Source: Malus domestica
Taxonomy: Eukaryota > Streptophyta > Magnoliopsida > Rosales > Rosaceae
NCBI RefSeq assembly: GCF_042453785.1
Contig: NC_091661.1
Coordinates: forward strand, 31,549,501-31,613,500
Reading direction: 5' to 3'
DNA length: 64,000 nt
The position numbers were made by a program, and so were the translations under genes. Within the stretch, counting starts at the first letter, position 1. Every line of letters starts with the position of its first letter. Positions 11,822 through 23,898 of the stretch are shown one piece after another. The notes beneath the pieces are model-generated. The model worked only from the letters and a program-made list of their open reading frames with translations, did not search any database and was not told the DNA's origin.

Positions 11822-12426
11822 AAAGCTCCCGTTTTTCTCCTCTCTAAACCCAGAACAGGACATTCCACAAGCATCTTTGAGTTGGGTTCTTACAGACCAA
11901 TTACAGCAAGACTCGAACCTATACCTTGGTCCAGCGAAGAGATCGATCCTTACCAATTCAACCAACCCACGTTGGCAGGTGGAATTATCTCCCATCTTTC
12001 ACCAAAAGACAAATAAACAGGGATAAACTTTAGCAAGGCTCCCCAACTTTGAAGGGCAGTTTAGGGGGAACAAGAAGGCCTATAACTCATGGGCGTGGTT
12101 ATATTTTTATAAGCAACAAACAGTGTTATTTCTAAATCGAACAATTTGGGAACACATGGAATACTCATACAGGAGTTTTACCTGCAAACCATGGAATCAC
12201 GCGGTAAAACAGAGAAGAATACAACGCAGATAAATCTAAATAATTAATCTTTTCAACGTTTGACACCACCACTTTTAAGCAAGCTTGAAGAAAGTGGTAA
12301 AATTGATCAGCACTGACTCTGATAGTCTGATTGGAGTGAGCTCCCGACGTGCTTATTTTGGATGCTCCGAATAACCGGATTCTGGGAAACAACCATGATA
12401 ACGAACTATGCTACCGATATACGCAG

Positions 12427-15400
12427 TCATGAGAAAGATGTCTCTATCTTGTCATGGAGGTTTACCACCAAGTCATGTGCATCGTCGAGGAGCTTCCATA
12501 TATCAAGTTGCCCGGACATGCTGTTGCACTCCCGGATAATCTCATCCATGCTGCTGTACTTTTCGATTATCAGTTTCCTCTTCTGCAACACAGAAGCTGC
12601 GATTGCAAAAAGTAACAAATCGTCTGTTGGTGGGGCTCGTTGCCTTATCCTGCTCCACGCAGATTTTCCGATCCCTGCCCTAATGGCTGCTTGATCGGCC
12701 CACATTACCTCCCAGAGGCATACTGTCTGTTCGAATGTTAACTCTCTTCTAAATAGCACAACCACCATCCGATAAACGAAAAAGCAATCCTCCGCCTGGA
12801 GCTTCTCCAAGTGCCTGTATAGGTGGGAGTCCTTACATTTGATAATCTTAGAAACGATACTCAACTGCTTTCGGATCCCTACCTCGTCAAGCCTAAAATT
12901 ATGTCGAGCCTTCTTCATGAAACCGACAAAACACCAGAAAGCCTCGTGATCCTCTGTTATTACAGCAGCTATAGGAGAAAGCAGGTCACTCATACCCTGG
13001 CAGTAACCAATTTCGGGATCATAGAGTGCATATGCTTCAAGAATAGCAACTAGTCTAGCAGCATGGAAAATTCTGCAAGGCTCCAAGTGACTGTAATCTT
13101 TCAACCCAACAGCCTCAGCAGAACGTGATGCCCTATCGTGTGACACTTCAGCTTGAGATGGGGAGTGCGGAATCCAATCTGAATTAGTTCGTATTGCATC
13201 AAGGCGTATGATCCGCTGCCATGTGGCAAAATCCTCACTGTTTAGCTTTGGTTGGACTTCCGTCCTCAAGGGAGAAGATTCATCCTTGGAAGTCACATCA
13301 GGATCATTTTCTTCCCTCCCTTCACATGAGGGGAAAGCCTGAATCACCTCAGGTTCTTCAGAGGAGTCCGAGTCAGATGAGTCAGAGTCTTTGGCATCCG
13401 CATTTGTGTTTTCTCTTGAACCATCATCATCTCCATCCAACAACGTACTGGAAGGGTCATCTGAGTATTCAGCATCTGGTATCTTATCTTCACTAGAAAG
13501 GGATTCCCTGGCGCTAACCACATCCTCAGAGCTGGGTGAATCTGTATCATGGGTGAATCTACAACTGTCCCCATTCAACTTGGAGCTATCATTTTTGCGC
13601 TTTGTGAGTCGGCGGCACTGTCTGCGGAGTTTCTCATATTCCTTTCTGCAACAAAATATTCGAACAACGTACCATAAATTTAGCAAGGCCAATGGATAAG
13701 AAACAGAGAATTACTAAACTGGAGAGAATTTATTCAACTTATGCAACATAAAGCTACAAAAGAAACTATATGGAATTGGCATTAGTACCTTTTCTGAGAT
13801 CTTACAACATCTCTTTCTTCTTTTGAACTGTTTAATTCATAGCTGTTGAGACAGAGAAATCCAGTCAACATATGTACGTATGGTTTCATCACTTTCCGAA
13901 AACAACATTTTAATGTATATGCAGAACAGGAATCAGCACAGTGGTCAGATTTTATTTCAAAAACTCATGTCATCAACTCAGAAGGAATCGCATTACACTT
14001 CTTAAGTGGAGAAAAAAAATACTTTCTTGAAGCTTTGACTTACATTGACTACACAACGAAGTGTTCAAAAGCACAAAATGTCAGGTCTAAGCCTAAAATG
14101 AGCTGCTCCCAACCCAGAACCAGACCTAAATAAAAGCTCATGTATCTAGCAGTCATTATGTTTGATTTGGACCTAATGAGACGTCTAGAAGCAATAATCT
14201 ACACGAATAGTAGGGAAAGAGCATATAATCCTCTGCTAGGAATGATACACCAAAACACCTGATGGTGAAGCCAAAATATCACATAGCGAGGTCTATCTCA
14301 GAGATGCAAGGTATTAATGCAGCAATGTTTTAGTTAAAAACTTAAAAGAGGTGTTGGACATGCTTACACTCCAAGGAGGAATGGCCAAACTTCTGCCCTA
14401 ATACTTGGATCAACACCCTGCATTCAAAACAATTTAAGATGAATAACGTCAATGATGGAAGCATGAATACATACAAAAATTAGATGTTAGAGCATTCTTA
14501 ACACAAAAAGTATAATACGAATGTGACAGCAACTCACCCCACTGCGAACTTTCTTCACCAACTTAACTCCACCATCTCGAAGCTTTCCATCAGGCGTAAA
14601 GAAAAGCCTCCATTGCTGAGGTGAAAGGGCATGTTTTCTTTTCCTGCGGGACCAAGGCGACTTAAGACGAACCCTGAAAATAAAACAATACGTGCAATTA
14701 GTAATGGTAAGATTAAGGAAGCATCAACTGTATGAAAAATAGTAATGCCTAAATGAACGAAAATGTTAGGCCAATAAAAACATCCTAAAAGTTGAACCCT
14801 TCATATAAAAGAAACAGTCTTGCCATAAGTCAACAGAATAATATATCATTTCAAAAGTCTGGATGTTCTACGGACGCTGCCTCGAAGGGCCAAGTCTAAG
14901 CAAATCAACTTGCTAGAGAAAATTATCGACAAGGATTAAAATGCCGATTAATGCAATAGCTTTGCAGCTTAAACAATTGACTTTGAATATCCAAAACATT
15001 TCAATCCATCTATCTGTTGAGAAGATTAGTAAAACCTAACTCGATTCGGGTTTATGACTTATTAAACCACTGCATTGTTGCTCAGTTGCAGCTTAAAATA
15101 CAAACTTCAAACACTTATCATATTAAAACATAAAAACCCTAATTTGACTGGAACCATGAGACAAAAACAACACAAATCTTCTACAAGCAAATCGATACGC
15201 AAATGAAACCACCAATGTGGCTTGCCCAACACATCGAAGTATCGAACCCACAATTTTTTAAGCAACTGAAAGAGTAACAATTTTCAAGGAGGACCAAAAT
15301 GCGAATGAAGAAGGTGACCCGAAAGAACGAATTGACGAGAAAACGCCATTAAAACAGTGGAACTGAGCTAAAATTGGTACTAAAAACATGAACTTGAAGC

Positions 15401-15627
15401 TCCCCGAGATCGGGATCTAAGAGCGGAAACTAAAAAGAAAAGCTTTGGAGAAAGAGAGAGAGAGAGACTCACCGATCAGAGGAAGAACAATGAGCTGGTG
15501 AAGAAGATGACACGACTAACAGAACCGAACGCAAATAAATCCACGAAGACGACGACGAAGACGAAGAAGGAGATGAATTCGAGCTCGAAGGCGACGACGA
15601 AGTGTGAGTTCGTCGTAGAGCTCTCAT
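12427..15627 (-). CDS. TBC-domain Rab GTPase-activating protein
   Basis: Five coding exons, 15473..15627, 14538..14673, 14368..14417, 13789..13842 and 12427..13645, give 1614 nt and 537 residues with consistent phases. A Ser-rich N-terminus is followed by a conserved basic stretch (SPWSRRKRKHALSPQQW) and the domain start GGVDPSIRAEVWPFLLGV. An acidic Ser/Asp-rich insert of about 130 residues splits the front of the domain. The dual-finger catalytic motifs are present: IRLDAIR at residues 278-284 (Arg finger) and YCQ at 346-348 (Gln finger), so GAP activity is plausible. Known role: accelerating GTP hydrolysis by Rab GTPases in vesicle traffic; the target Rab is unknown. Its ATG is only 89 bp downstream of the stop of the small gene at 15717..15860. 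Confidence 0.93.
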
Positions 15628-15716
15628 CTATCAGTGAATTTTTGTCCTAGGGTTTGCGTTTTTCAAAAATTCCAGAGCTTTTTTGAGAAATTTCAGAGCT
15701 TTTTTTTTTAATTTCT

Positions 15717-15860
15717 TTACCTAGTGGCAGTGCAGAACACGGCCACGACCACCGCGAGCCCAGCCAAGGCCGTGACGCCGATGGTCATGTACGACGGCGC
15801 CGCCGCCCATAAACCTCCTCCGCCGGAGATGAAGGCGTTTCCGGAACCGGAGGCGATCAT
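15717..15860 (-). CDS. Small single-span membrane protein, 47 residues
   Basis: The ORF begins MIASGSGNAFISGGGG, has WAAAPSYMTIGVTALAGL and a hydrophobic segment at about residues 27-43, and ends FCTATR. It is GC-rich (about 65 percent) amid AT-rich spacer, unlike chance ORFs here. The ATG is the first in the inferred transcript: a TATAAAA box lies on the minus strand at 16139..16145 and a CT/GA tract follows at the expected start site, leaving a leader of about 245 nt without another ATG. I do not recognise the family by name; the composition suggests a conserved plant micro-membrane protein. It lies head-to-tail with the TBC gene, whose start is 89 bp further on. Confidence 0.6.
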   Translation of the reverse strand: MIASGSGNAFISGGGGLWAAAPSYMTIGVTALAGLAVVVAVFCTATR

Positions 15861-16072
15861 GTGAGCAGGGTCGTGAATGACAGAAATGCCCTTGTGATCT
15901 GCTGCTTCTTGTGGGAGAGCAAGGACAGGAGGAGGTTGGGATGAATTGAGGATTTTAAATTTAATAATTTTACCCCCAACTGAAAAACTGCAAGTGTGGA
16001 TGAATGAATGAAATATTGAATTGGGAAAGGCAACTGCTTTGGTTTGGATTTTTGCTTTGTTTTTACTTTGGA

Positions 16073-16077
<5 letters not shown>

Positions 16078-16107
<30 letters not shown>
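16078..16107. repeat. (TC)n microsatellite
   Basis: Uninterrupted TC dinucleotides. They fall at the inferred transcription start of the small ORF gene; CT-rich starts are common in plant promoters. Confidence 0.9.
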
Positions 16108-16108
<1 letters not shown>

Positions 16109-16138
16109 GAATCTAGAGAGTAGGAGAGTAGACACCAT

Positions 16139-16145
16139 TTTTATA
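16139..16145 (-). promoter_or_regulatory. TATA box for the 47-residue ORF
   Basis: TATAAAA on the minus strand, about 30 bp before a pyrimidine/purine tract and about 280 bp before the ATG at 15860. Assignment to that gene is inference from spacing. Confidence 0.5.
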
Positions 16146-16233
16146 AGGAGTGAGAAAGAGAGTCAAGTGGAAGAGTTGAGCAAAAAAACAAAGAGTGTGA
16201 AAATCCTAACCACAATCCCTAATTTTTTTTTAG

Positions 16234-16727
16234 AGTAAAGTGTCAATTTGCCCTCTGAACTATCACTCAACTTTTAATTTCCCTCATAAACTTTTTAATT
16301 GAAAAATTAAGGACTTAATCTATTTTTTTTTTCCGATTTGCCCCCTACCGTTAGTTTTTCATAGATTTCATCAAAATTAACGTTAACTTTTATCGTGAGC
16401 AAACCACGTAACTGTCCTTTGTGGACAAAAACGCCACTTCACTAAACCTTCAGACATAAAAGTTATAGATTCACACATATTTGCATAGGTTTATATTTTA
16501 GAAATCTAAGGTTTTCAATTATTTTAAAGAATGAAACGATCAAACTACCCACACATGTTGTGCACATGCTTCCATTTAACAGAATTTTGGATGGAATGAA
16601 TGAAAAATTAACAGCAGGGGCAAATCGGCCAAAAAAATTAGTTCAAGTCCTTAATTTTCCAATTAAAAAGTTCAAGGGGGAAATCAAAAGTTGGATGATA
16701 GTTTAGGGGCAAATCGACAGTTTACTC
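16234..16727. mobile_element. Non-autonomous MULE-like element with about 130-bp inverted ends
   Basis: The left end GAGTAAAGTGTCAATTTGCC and the reverse complement of the right end (GAGTAAACTGTCGATTTGCC) match over about 130 bp, through AACTTTTTAATTGAAAAATT. The 494-bp element is flanked by T-runs ending in A, compatible with a 9-bp target duplication TTTTTTTTA, though the homopolymer makes the exact length uncertain. It has no coding capacity. Confidence 0.75.
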
Positions 16728-16739
16728 TTTTTTTTTTTA

Positions 16740-16901
16740 TGAGAAATGCTAACCGCCTCTTTCAAAAGTATGATTTTTCATAAACTCTGTATATTTTGAC
16801 ACAATATTTTATAATATTAGCACAAAAAATGACGTTAAATTGTGGGTTAATAGAGAATTTGTGAAGAGTCACACTTTAAATGAGCTTGTTAGCATTTCTC
16901 A
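16740..16901. mobile_element. MITE family D copy
   Basis: Perfect terminal inverted repeat TGAGAAATGCTAAC ... GTTAGCATTTCTCA bounding 162 bp. It abuts the MULE-like element to its left. Other copies: 2585-2768 and 19328-19498. Confidence 0.7.
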
Positions 16902-17519
16902 TTTTCCATTAGCTTACTAATTCTAGGTCAAGCGTTTCCTTTTGTTTTTTTGTTTTTTTTTTTTTTTTTTGAGGGTAGGTCAAGCGTTTCCTAATTTGTG
17001 TTTAACATTAGGTATTGTATACTAATCAAGCATTTTTTTTAGTTAATTGTATTAGGTCTCTTGTCACTTTATTATATTTAGGGATTATATGACTAATTAA
17101 CCCAATCATGTGAGATGGAAAATTAGGCAATTGGATGCATGATATGACATTACTCCTTTGTTAATTAAGAGGAAATGATTTATGCGTCTCGATTATCTTC
17201 TTTTACACTTGTCTATTTTCTCATTCTCATTTGACTTATTTAATTTAATAACTAAATGATATGAGTACATTAGGGATATCATTTCCTGTATTAATTGTTT
17301 GTTTGGACTCCTTCTTGAATGATTATAAGTGTTTTTATGACCAATAAAAACACTTGTAATTGCGTTATATACAAATGTTTCTAATTTACAAAAGTATTTT
17401 TAGTAGAAGCACTTTGATTTTTAATATGAATTTTAGCGTGTTTCTAATAAAAACACCTATAACAAAAATGCTTATGAGAGAATTCTCAAGAAGAAAATAT
17501 GTTTTGTAAGTACACTACC

Positions 17520-17997
17520 ATAATCACCACTGTATCAGCATGACCACCACAACTTGTACCTCCGACGCCATCATATTATGCATCGCCATAATCCTGCCAC
17601 CATGGTCATCACCACCTCCACTGTCCCACCATTGCCATCATTACCATCATCTCACACCACTATCGCTGCCACCACCATCACAACCACATTCTCCATTCCA
17701 TTACCCTCACCATAGCCACCACCACCTCCATCATCCCTGCATCTCAACCACCATTTTCAAAACCATCCCTCATAACCATTGTTCACACAATCATCCTCTA
17801 CCATCATCATAGTCGTCATCGTCAGCACCACCACCATTGCCCTCTACCCCACTATTGCCACCACCTATATCCCACCACTACTAACACGTTTATTCTCACC
17901 ACTACTACCAATACTCCAACCACCATTTCTACCAACTCCACTCTCGTCTCAACCACACTATCCTTACCACCAATGCCACAATTACTACCAAACGTAA
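17520..17997. repeat. CCA/CAT-rich low-complexity tract
   Basis: About 480 bp of degenerate CAC/CAT/ACC trinucleotides. Frames remain open here only because stop codons are rare in such sequence; the predicted peptides (His/Pro/Ser/Thr runs) have no conserved features. I treat it as a non-coding degenerate microsatellite. Confidence 0.75.
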
Positions 17998-18324
17998 AAT
18001 TTATATACGTATATATTTTTTTTTACATTTAGTACCATACGCGTTTTCAATGTTCTCATTCTCTGAAATCATTCTCAAACTAAATTACTAGACACATTTC
18101 CAAATCACAAAAAATACAAAATCCTATTTGTCGTTTTCATTTTACGAAACAATTTTTAAAATCGTTTTATAAAACGTTACGAGACGGACCCTAAAAATCT
18201 TCCCCTACTTCGATGAAAGAAAATTGAAAACCAGAGCTTTTATGTAGAGTCACAATCAAGAGAAGCAAATTTTAGGGATCTGTGAAGTTTGGTAGGTTTA
18301 TAACCACAGCCACATGCTTGATTT

Positions 18325-18520
18325 TAGTTGGGGGAAGAGATTCCGAGAATCTCTTTCACAAAGATCATCGGATCAAGTAATATGAGTATTTAAAATTTCA
18401 TCTAACGATAAAAAAATATTATAGTTTTTAAGAGATCAAAACAGTTGGACCGTTGGATGAAATTTCAAAGGTCCGAATCACTTGATCCGGTAATCTTAGT
18501 AGAAGAGATCCGGAGATGAA
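18325..18520. mobile_element. Foldback MITE family E copy 2
   Basis: Arms ATCGGATCAAGTAATATGAG ... AAATTTCATCTAACG and GTTGGATGAAATTTCAAAGG ... CACTTGATCCGGTAAT are inverted copies; about 195 bp in all. See copies at 3945 and 44869. Confidence 0.6.
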
Positions 18521-19327
18521 CATTTTCCTTTAGTTGACAAGTTCACCAAACTCCACTGTTATTTCTGATTGAGAACTTGCTTCTTACCTCCTCCTCCATA
18601 ATTATACTAATACAACTACTCCCTTTAATTACTTGACCTCCTCAGCAATCAGCATGCTTAACTTATTATTACCACTCCCATGCTAAAACAAATAAATAAT
18701 TAATTAACTAACTTCGTGAGATGTTAATAATGTTATCATACTTCAGAGTATTGAAAATTCTACCATTCAAAATTTTTATATCCAATCAAACGATTGTCGA
18801 AGAAAATTAAACATTCATTGAATTGAATCTACAAACTGTAACTAACAACGTATCTTACTCACGAGTATTGTAGATTTTTCGTTAACTGCAGTACAATTGC
18901 TTTTTCAATGAACTGTTTTAGTTAAACATATTAAAAAATGATCAAACCCAGTTTGACTAGGTCGATTAGGCATGATTAATTTGCTTAAATTAACGATAAA
19001 GAAATAGTGGTGTGCCACTTTACTTAATTAGTCATCATGTTATGCACACTTAGATAGAGAGTGCTCAAAATCTGCCCTACTAGTTTTGTTGTTTGTGCAA
19101 ACTTTGGCACATTGTTAAACCAACTGGAAAAGTGCTTATAGTCAACAAAATCGGGCGCGGTGCTTTTGACATGGTAATGAAAATAAAATCTCTCCTTTTT
19201 CTTTTTTTACCCTTTATATTATTATTGCTATTTTTCTTTTTCTTTTACTTTTTTTTACTACAGTTGCTCTTTTTCTTTTTTACTTTTCTGTTGTGATCAT
19301 ATACAAGTTACATAAAAAGTAGAGACA

Positions 19328-19498
19328 AATGTTAGCGGGGATTCTCCAAAAAATGAGATTTTTCATCAACTTTTTGTCATTTTATGTTATTGGTCTAATG
19401 TTTTATAATGTTCGTACAAAAATTAATGTTAAACTGTGGAATGCAAAAAATTTATAGAGAGTCTCCCTTATGAAAGTCTTATGACATTTCTCAAAAAA
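19328..19498. mobile_element. MITE family D copy, diverged ends
   Basis: Left end GTTAGCGGGGATTCTCC, core ATGTTTTATAATGTTCGTAC and right end GACATTTCTCA follow the family plan. Ends are imperfect. Confidence 0.5.
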
Positions 19499-19582
19499 CA
19501 TATGCAAATGATGATCTTATGCAGGGGGACAGGGCCCTTTGTACGTTTGCACTTCTATCACCTATCATTATCATGAAAGATT

Positions 19583-19754
19583 GTAGACAATGATCTCGAG
19601 CCGCGAAGCAATGAAGTTTTTTTAGCTGCAATCGATATGTCGCGTGATGAGAAAGATAATAATATAAAGAGATATCCGAATCACAGTAAACCCTTCAAAG
19701 TGAGACCATGGGACAACCAATTCATGCCTGCTGATGTAGAATATGCAGGTTTCA
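19583..19754 (+). other. Unassigned exon-like open stretch
   Basis: An open frame of about 57 codons runs to a possible GT donor, including RPWDNQFMPADVEYAG. Upstream at 19110-19172 a second coding-like piece reads KPTGKVLIVNKIGRGAFDM before GTAATG. I cannot name a family for either. They may be remnants of one decayed gene or chance. No intact gene was found between 16.2 and 21.6 kb. Confidence 0.2.
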
Positions 19755-20503
19755 TCAATCTGCTGTTCTTAAAGCATGCATCCTCCTTTAACACATTTAA
19801 TTAAAGAGCGTGAGATCAACTATGTGACCCATTCTCAAAAGTTGTTTTGGCAAAAACTTAATTAGCAAACCTAATGAGGTAATTACCCAAATTCATTAAG
19901 CACAATGGTTCCACTATCATTCGTTTTCCTCTCCACTATCACTAACCTTTTTCCTTTTTTCTTTTTGTTTAATGAAGTTTGTCCATGAGATTTGAACTCA
20001 TAAACTAAATCATCTCAAATTGAATTATCAATAACATCTTAGCACATATGTACCATTTTCAAAGAGAAAAACTTCGATAGGACAGCGTCACCAGTCAACT
20101 AGTCATGCCGCTTTCATATGGGATGCACACAATTTCATTAAAAGTCGTACCTACATAGAATTACATGATATCCAAATATAGTGACTCATTTTTCTTATAA
20201 AAGTGATTGACTATCCAGCTGGTCAGATTTTGTGTCTGAAGATTTTTTCTCCTCCTTTACAACCCCTTCAACAACTAGTATACATAATCACAATGGTTTA
20301 TACTTGAAATTGTGATCTTCTTGGTTTGGAGGTTCAATGAACTTGTTTTGTTTTATAGTAGATCCCAACACCAAAGCCATACGAAGTGAGGTTCATTTCA
20401 TTTGGCCACATTAACATGAACATAAGCAGAAGATGTGCTTCTTGTTTAATAAAATATATTATCTTTTTGGGCCAAATGCATCTCTCCGTTGCTTGAAAGA
20501 TTG

Positions 20504-20683
20504 ATGGGGAATTTGGGAGTAAATAAAGACGAAATCTTTGAGGACTTGGATGCAAAGTTTAGAAACCCAAGTCAGTTTTTGGTTGGATGGAAATGGAAAG
20601 ATACAAAAGTTTACAACTTCATCGATTTTATTAATTATGCCACTTATCTGAATGAGCACCATACAATGTACGTAATCGATTAA
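20504..20683 (+). other. Unassigned short ORF, 59 residues
   Basis: ATG to TAA, beginning MGNLGVNKDEIFEDLDAKF. The composition looks protein-like, but no domain is recognised, no neighbouring exon could be joined, and no promoter or terminator marks were seen. Possibly a gene fragment related to the piece at 19583-19754. Confidence 0.2.
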
Positions 20684-21095
20684 ACTAAACATAATTAAGC
20701 AAGTGGATGATTGTCTGCAAGAACAAGGTCACATGCTCAAAGTCAGTCCTTGGTTTCATAATTTTTACAGATTTGCTCAGCATAAAACTCAGCTCAATGA
20801 CATTTTAAGATTCATACAACCGACTTCAAATATTTTGTTGTTGTTGTTACTGCTGCTTAAGCAAGTAAATAACCCGCTAATACTTTCATTGATAAAAGAT
20901 CCTTTCTTTCTTAAGGGTGTGGTTCTTGTTAATAGTCTTCATTCTTGAGACTGAAAGAAACTTTCATGCAAGCGCGACGAGAATAAAGATTTTATTAGTT
21001 AAAAAATAAAAACGTTATAGCCCAATTTCATGAGAGAAATTTTAATAAGATTGTTTGATTACAAGAGCTCTCGCAACGAGTGAGATTAAAACAAA

Positions 21096-21244
21096 AGGAA
21101 AACTAATGAAAATGGTTTGAAAACTTTGAGTTTTAACGATAAGGACAAAATAAAGGGTAAAGTGAATAGTAGCATGTTTGATTTTTTAGTGTAAAAATAT
21201 GGTTTTTCGTTAAAGTGAACAGTACCATGAACTTTTTGTTAAAA
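21096..21244 (-). mobile_element. Dispersed repeat family B copy 3
   Basis: GGAAAACTAATGAAAATGG to ACTTTTTGTTAAAA, same order of words as the 9405 copy. Lies downstream of the plastid-type lactonase gene. Confidence 0.55.
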
Positions 21245-21655
21245 CACCCTAAAACAAAATGAGAGACCAAACGTATTCGACCATGGAGTCGCTTGGCGGA
21301 AGCCAAGAACACAAACCAAATGGTGTTCGAGGCAAGTTGCTTTACCGATGCTGTCGGTAAAACAATCGCAGTGGTACGAGGGAATGGTGAGCAGCAGAAT
21401 ATATAGTTGCACATTGTGATAAGCTGCTTGGACACACAGATTGCATGACAAAAGGTTTACAAGAAAATTGTATCCGTTACTGAAAAATGCATCAAAGAGG
21501 ACCGAAAAGGTCACCAGTTCTTGCTAAGCAGCGAATCAGAGTGATTTCTGTCTAAATTATTGAACACAAAACACGTTAACATCGACATCGACATGTAAAT
21601 AGCAAATACATCAGATGCAAGTGCAACGAATTGCAAAGCCAACGACATTCTGCTC

Positions 21656-23898
21656 CTACAGCTTGGAAGCCGCACCCTGGTCTAAGAACCAAGTTAGCTC
21701 GTCTTCAGCCGCAAGCAACTGAACAGGCAAAGTATCAGGATGCTGACTGTTTCCCAGTGCTCTCTGCACGGCATCAGCTTTATTATCGCCTGCCACCACC
21801 ATTGCGTTATATGCAGCAGAGTTGATCACTGGGAAGGTAAATGTAATCCTCTCTGGAGGTGGTTTTGGTGAGTCCTCGATGTGAGTCACCCATTTTGTCT
21901 TCTCGTTGCAACGCGGATGACCAGGGAATAGTGAAGCAAGATGTCCATCCGGACCCATACCCAGAAGAATGAGATCAAACTTTGGAAATCCACTAGCTTT
22001 TGAAGTGGCAATCACATTGCGCTGAACCAAATGTTTAAGACAGGTTTCGTAATCTTCTGCTGCTCCCTCAGCTGAAAGTGCATCATTAATGGCGTAAACC
22101 TGGCCAGGGGGAATCAGTACCTGCCAAAATCCAAAATTTAGCAAGATTAAGTTGACGAATTAACGACTTTGTGCCATTAGGCAGGGCTTAGAATGCTTAG
22201 ATCATAGTCACACATCAAATATTTAATCTAGACACCGTTAAAAGAGTACATTTCTTTCTTCATCCCATGACCAACTAGTTATTAGTTTCAATTTCCCGAT
22301 GTACTAACTAAAACCGAATCATGTTTTACCACAAAACATGCACAATATCATCTCCTTAAATCCAACCACTATTTGGTAACATCAACGCTTTTTTTTCCCG
22401 ACCAGAACCGTCATCTCATGATCGAACCCTTACAGACAAAAGCGAGACCAATTTCCAACTGTCATATCTTGATTGTTAATTGATACACACTGTGACAAAG
22501 AAGCCATACCACTCACCAATTTCTCAATCATATATAAACCGAATTACAAACATCAGTCTTCTGATCTTTCGTTCACATACATTCTTTCTTCGTTTGGTTG
22601 ACAAATTTATTTCTTCTTCCGATAACTAGCTACTTATTAGGTTCAATTAACTGACGTACTCACTCATTAACTCACATCATTTTGGCTACAAACTATGCAC
22701 AATATCGTGCCCTCAAATCCAACCACTATTCGGTAAAACATCAAGACAAAGCATAAAAAATACTCATAAAAATTGTACCTTAGAGAGTAAAACATCAAAA
22801 GCAAGTTTATAGTTACTGTCGGGGTGATCCTTTTTCACCACTCTCTCATCCACCCAGAACACATGCCATCTTTCCCAATCCACTGTATCCTTATACGGCG
22901 CTTCCGTTAATTTCCTGTAAATCCAAACATACAAAATACTCATAAAAATACAATACAATAAAAAAGCAGTAATAAAAACAATCAAACTTGCTATTGAACA
23001 ACCAAAAACGCTTCTAAACAGGCAAACAAATTAATGGCGCTTATGTGGCGTGGCAGAAATGCTTACAATATAAGCAGACCCAAAAGCACATACTTCTCGA
23101 GTAAGCACTTGAATTAACAAAAAAATCTGCGTATTTATGATAAAATCACGTCTAGCAGAAGTACTTAGAACATAAGCAGGCCCAAAAGCACATACTTTTC
23201 GAGTAAGCACGTGAATTTATAAACATTTCTACATGAATCACTCCTGGCAGAGGTGCTTACAGCAAAAGCACACCCAAAAGCACGTACTTTTTCCAGTAAG
23301 CACTTGAAATAACAAAAAAATTGTGCATGTTTATGATAAAATCACTTCCAGCAGAAGTGCTTACAACATAAGCAGACCCAACAGCACATACTTTTCGAGT
23401 AAACACTTGAATTATTAAACATTTCTACATGTTCATGATAAAAGCACTTCTAGCAGAAGTGATTGATTATACCTAAGCAGACCCAAACCAATCCGAAATT
23501 ATTAAAAAAAAAACAAAATGCTTGAGGGGGTTTGTTTCTGACCTGAGCGCGTAAATGAGAGAGCCGCCGGACAAAGCGACGGTGAAAGCTCCCCTCTCCT
23601 TCACAAACTTGGCCGACAGGTCGGCGGTGTACTTCGCCAGACGCACCGCCACTTCCTCCGCCGTCTGAAACTTCTCCACCTTCTTCTGACACTGACCAGC
23701 CATCTCTGCTGCCGCCGATGATGCCGATGATGCGGAAATTGGGTTCTTGAAATTCAAGCGAACGGGTTTAATCGAGAGGGATAGAGATCTTGGCGCCGAT
23801 CGCAATAAGATTATCGCCGGCGCGCGAGATGTACGCGATGAGGAGAGAGTCGTGCCGAGTGAGAGGGAAAGACGGGTCGGGGAGCGTACGGAGGCCAT
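21656..23898 (-). CDS. 6-phosphogluconolactonase, plastid-targeted type (copy A)
   Basis: Exons 23543..23898, 22779..22914 and 21656..22120 join to 957 nt, 318 residues. The first 65 or so residues are Ser/Arg/Thr-rich and almost free of acidic residues, a typical chloroplast transit peptide. The mature part starts at MAGQCQKKVEKFQ. Lactonase/glucosamine-6-phosphate-isomerase fold motifs are present: ALSGGS, WVDERVVKKDHPDSNY and the active-site GMGPDGHLASLFPGH. It ends in the C-terminal SKL that plant PGL3 proteins share, a peroxisomal targeting signal, so dual plastid/peroxisome location is possible. Reaction: 6-phosphogluconolactone to 6-phosphogluconate, step two of the oxidative pentose phosphate pathway. 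Intron 1 holds a tandem array (23050-23478). Closely related to copies B and C. Confidence 0.93.
23050..23478. repeat. Tandem array of about 100-bp units in lactonase copy A intron 1
   Basis: About four units plus a partial one, each with AGAAGTGCTTACAACATAAGC, CAGACCCAAAAGCACATAC and TTTTCGAGTAAGCACTTGAA. The same array, independently varied, is in intron 1 of copy B (26530-26945), so it predates the gene duplication. Confidence 0.8.

Noticed and set aside
13221-13699. Plus-strand frames of 91 and 102 codons over TBC exon 5
   Set aside because: Antisense shadows of the acidic Ser/Asp-rich insert of the TBC protein.
17540-17997. Two long open frames of 90 and 72 codons, His/Pro/Thr-rich
   Set aside because: They lie in a CCA/CAT-rich degenerate repeat where stops are rare in several frames; no start context, promoter or conserved motif.
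23050-23478. Regular repeat array that could suggest a CRISPR-like structure
   Set aside because: Units are about 100 bp, diverged and without constant repeat/variable spacer alternation; it lies in an intron of a plant gene and is shared by a paralogue.
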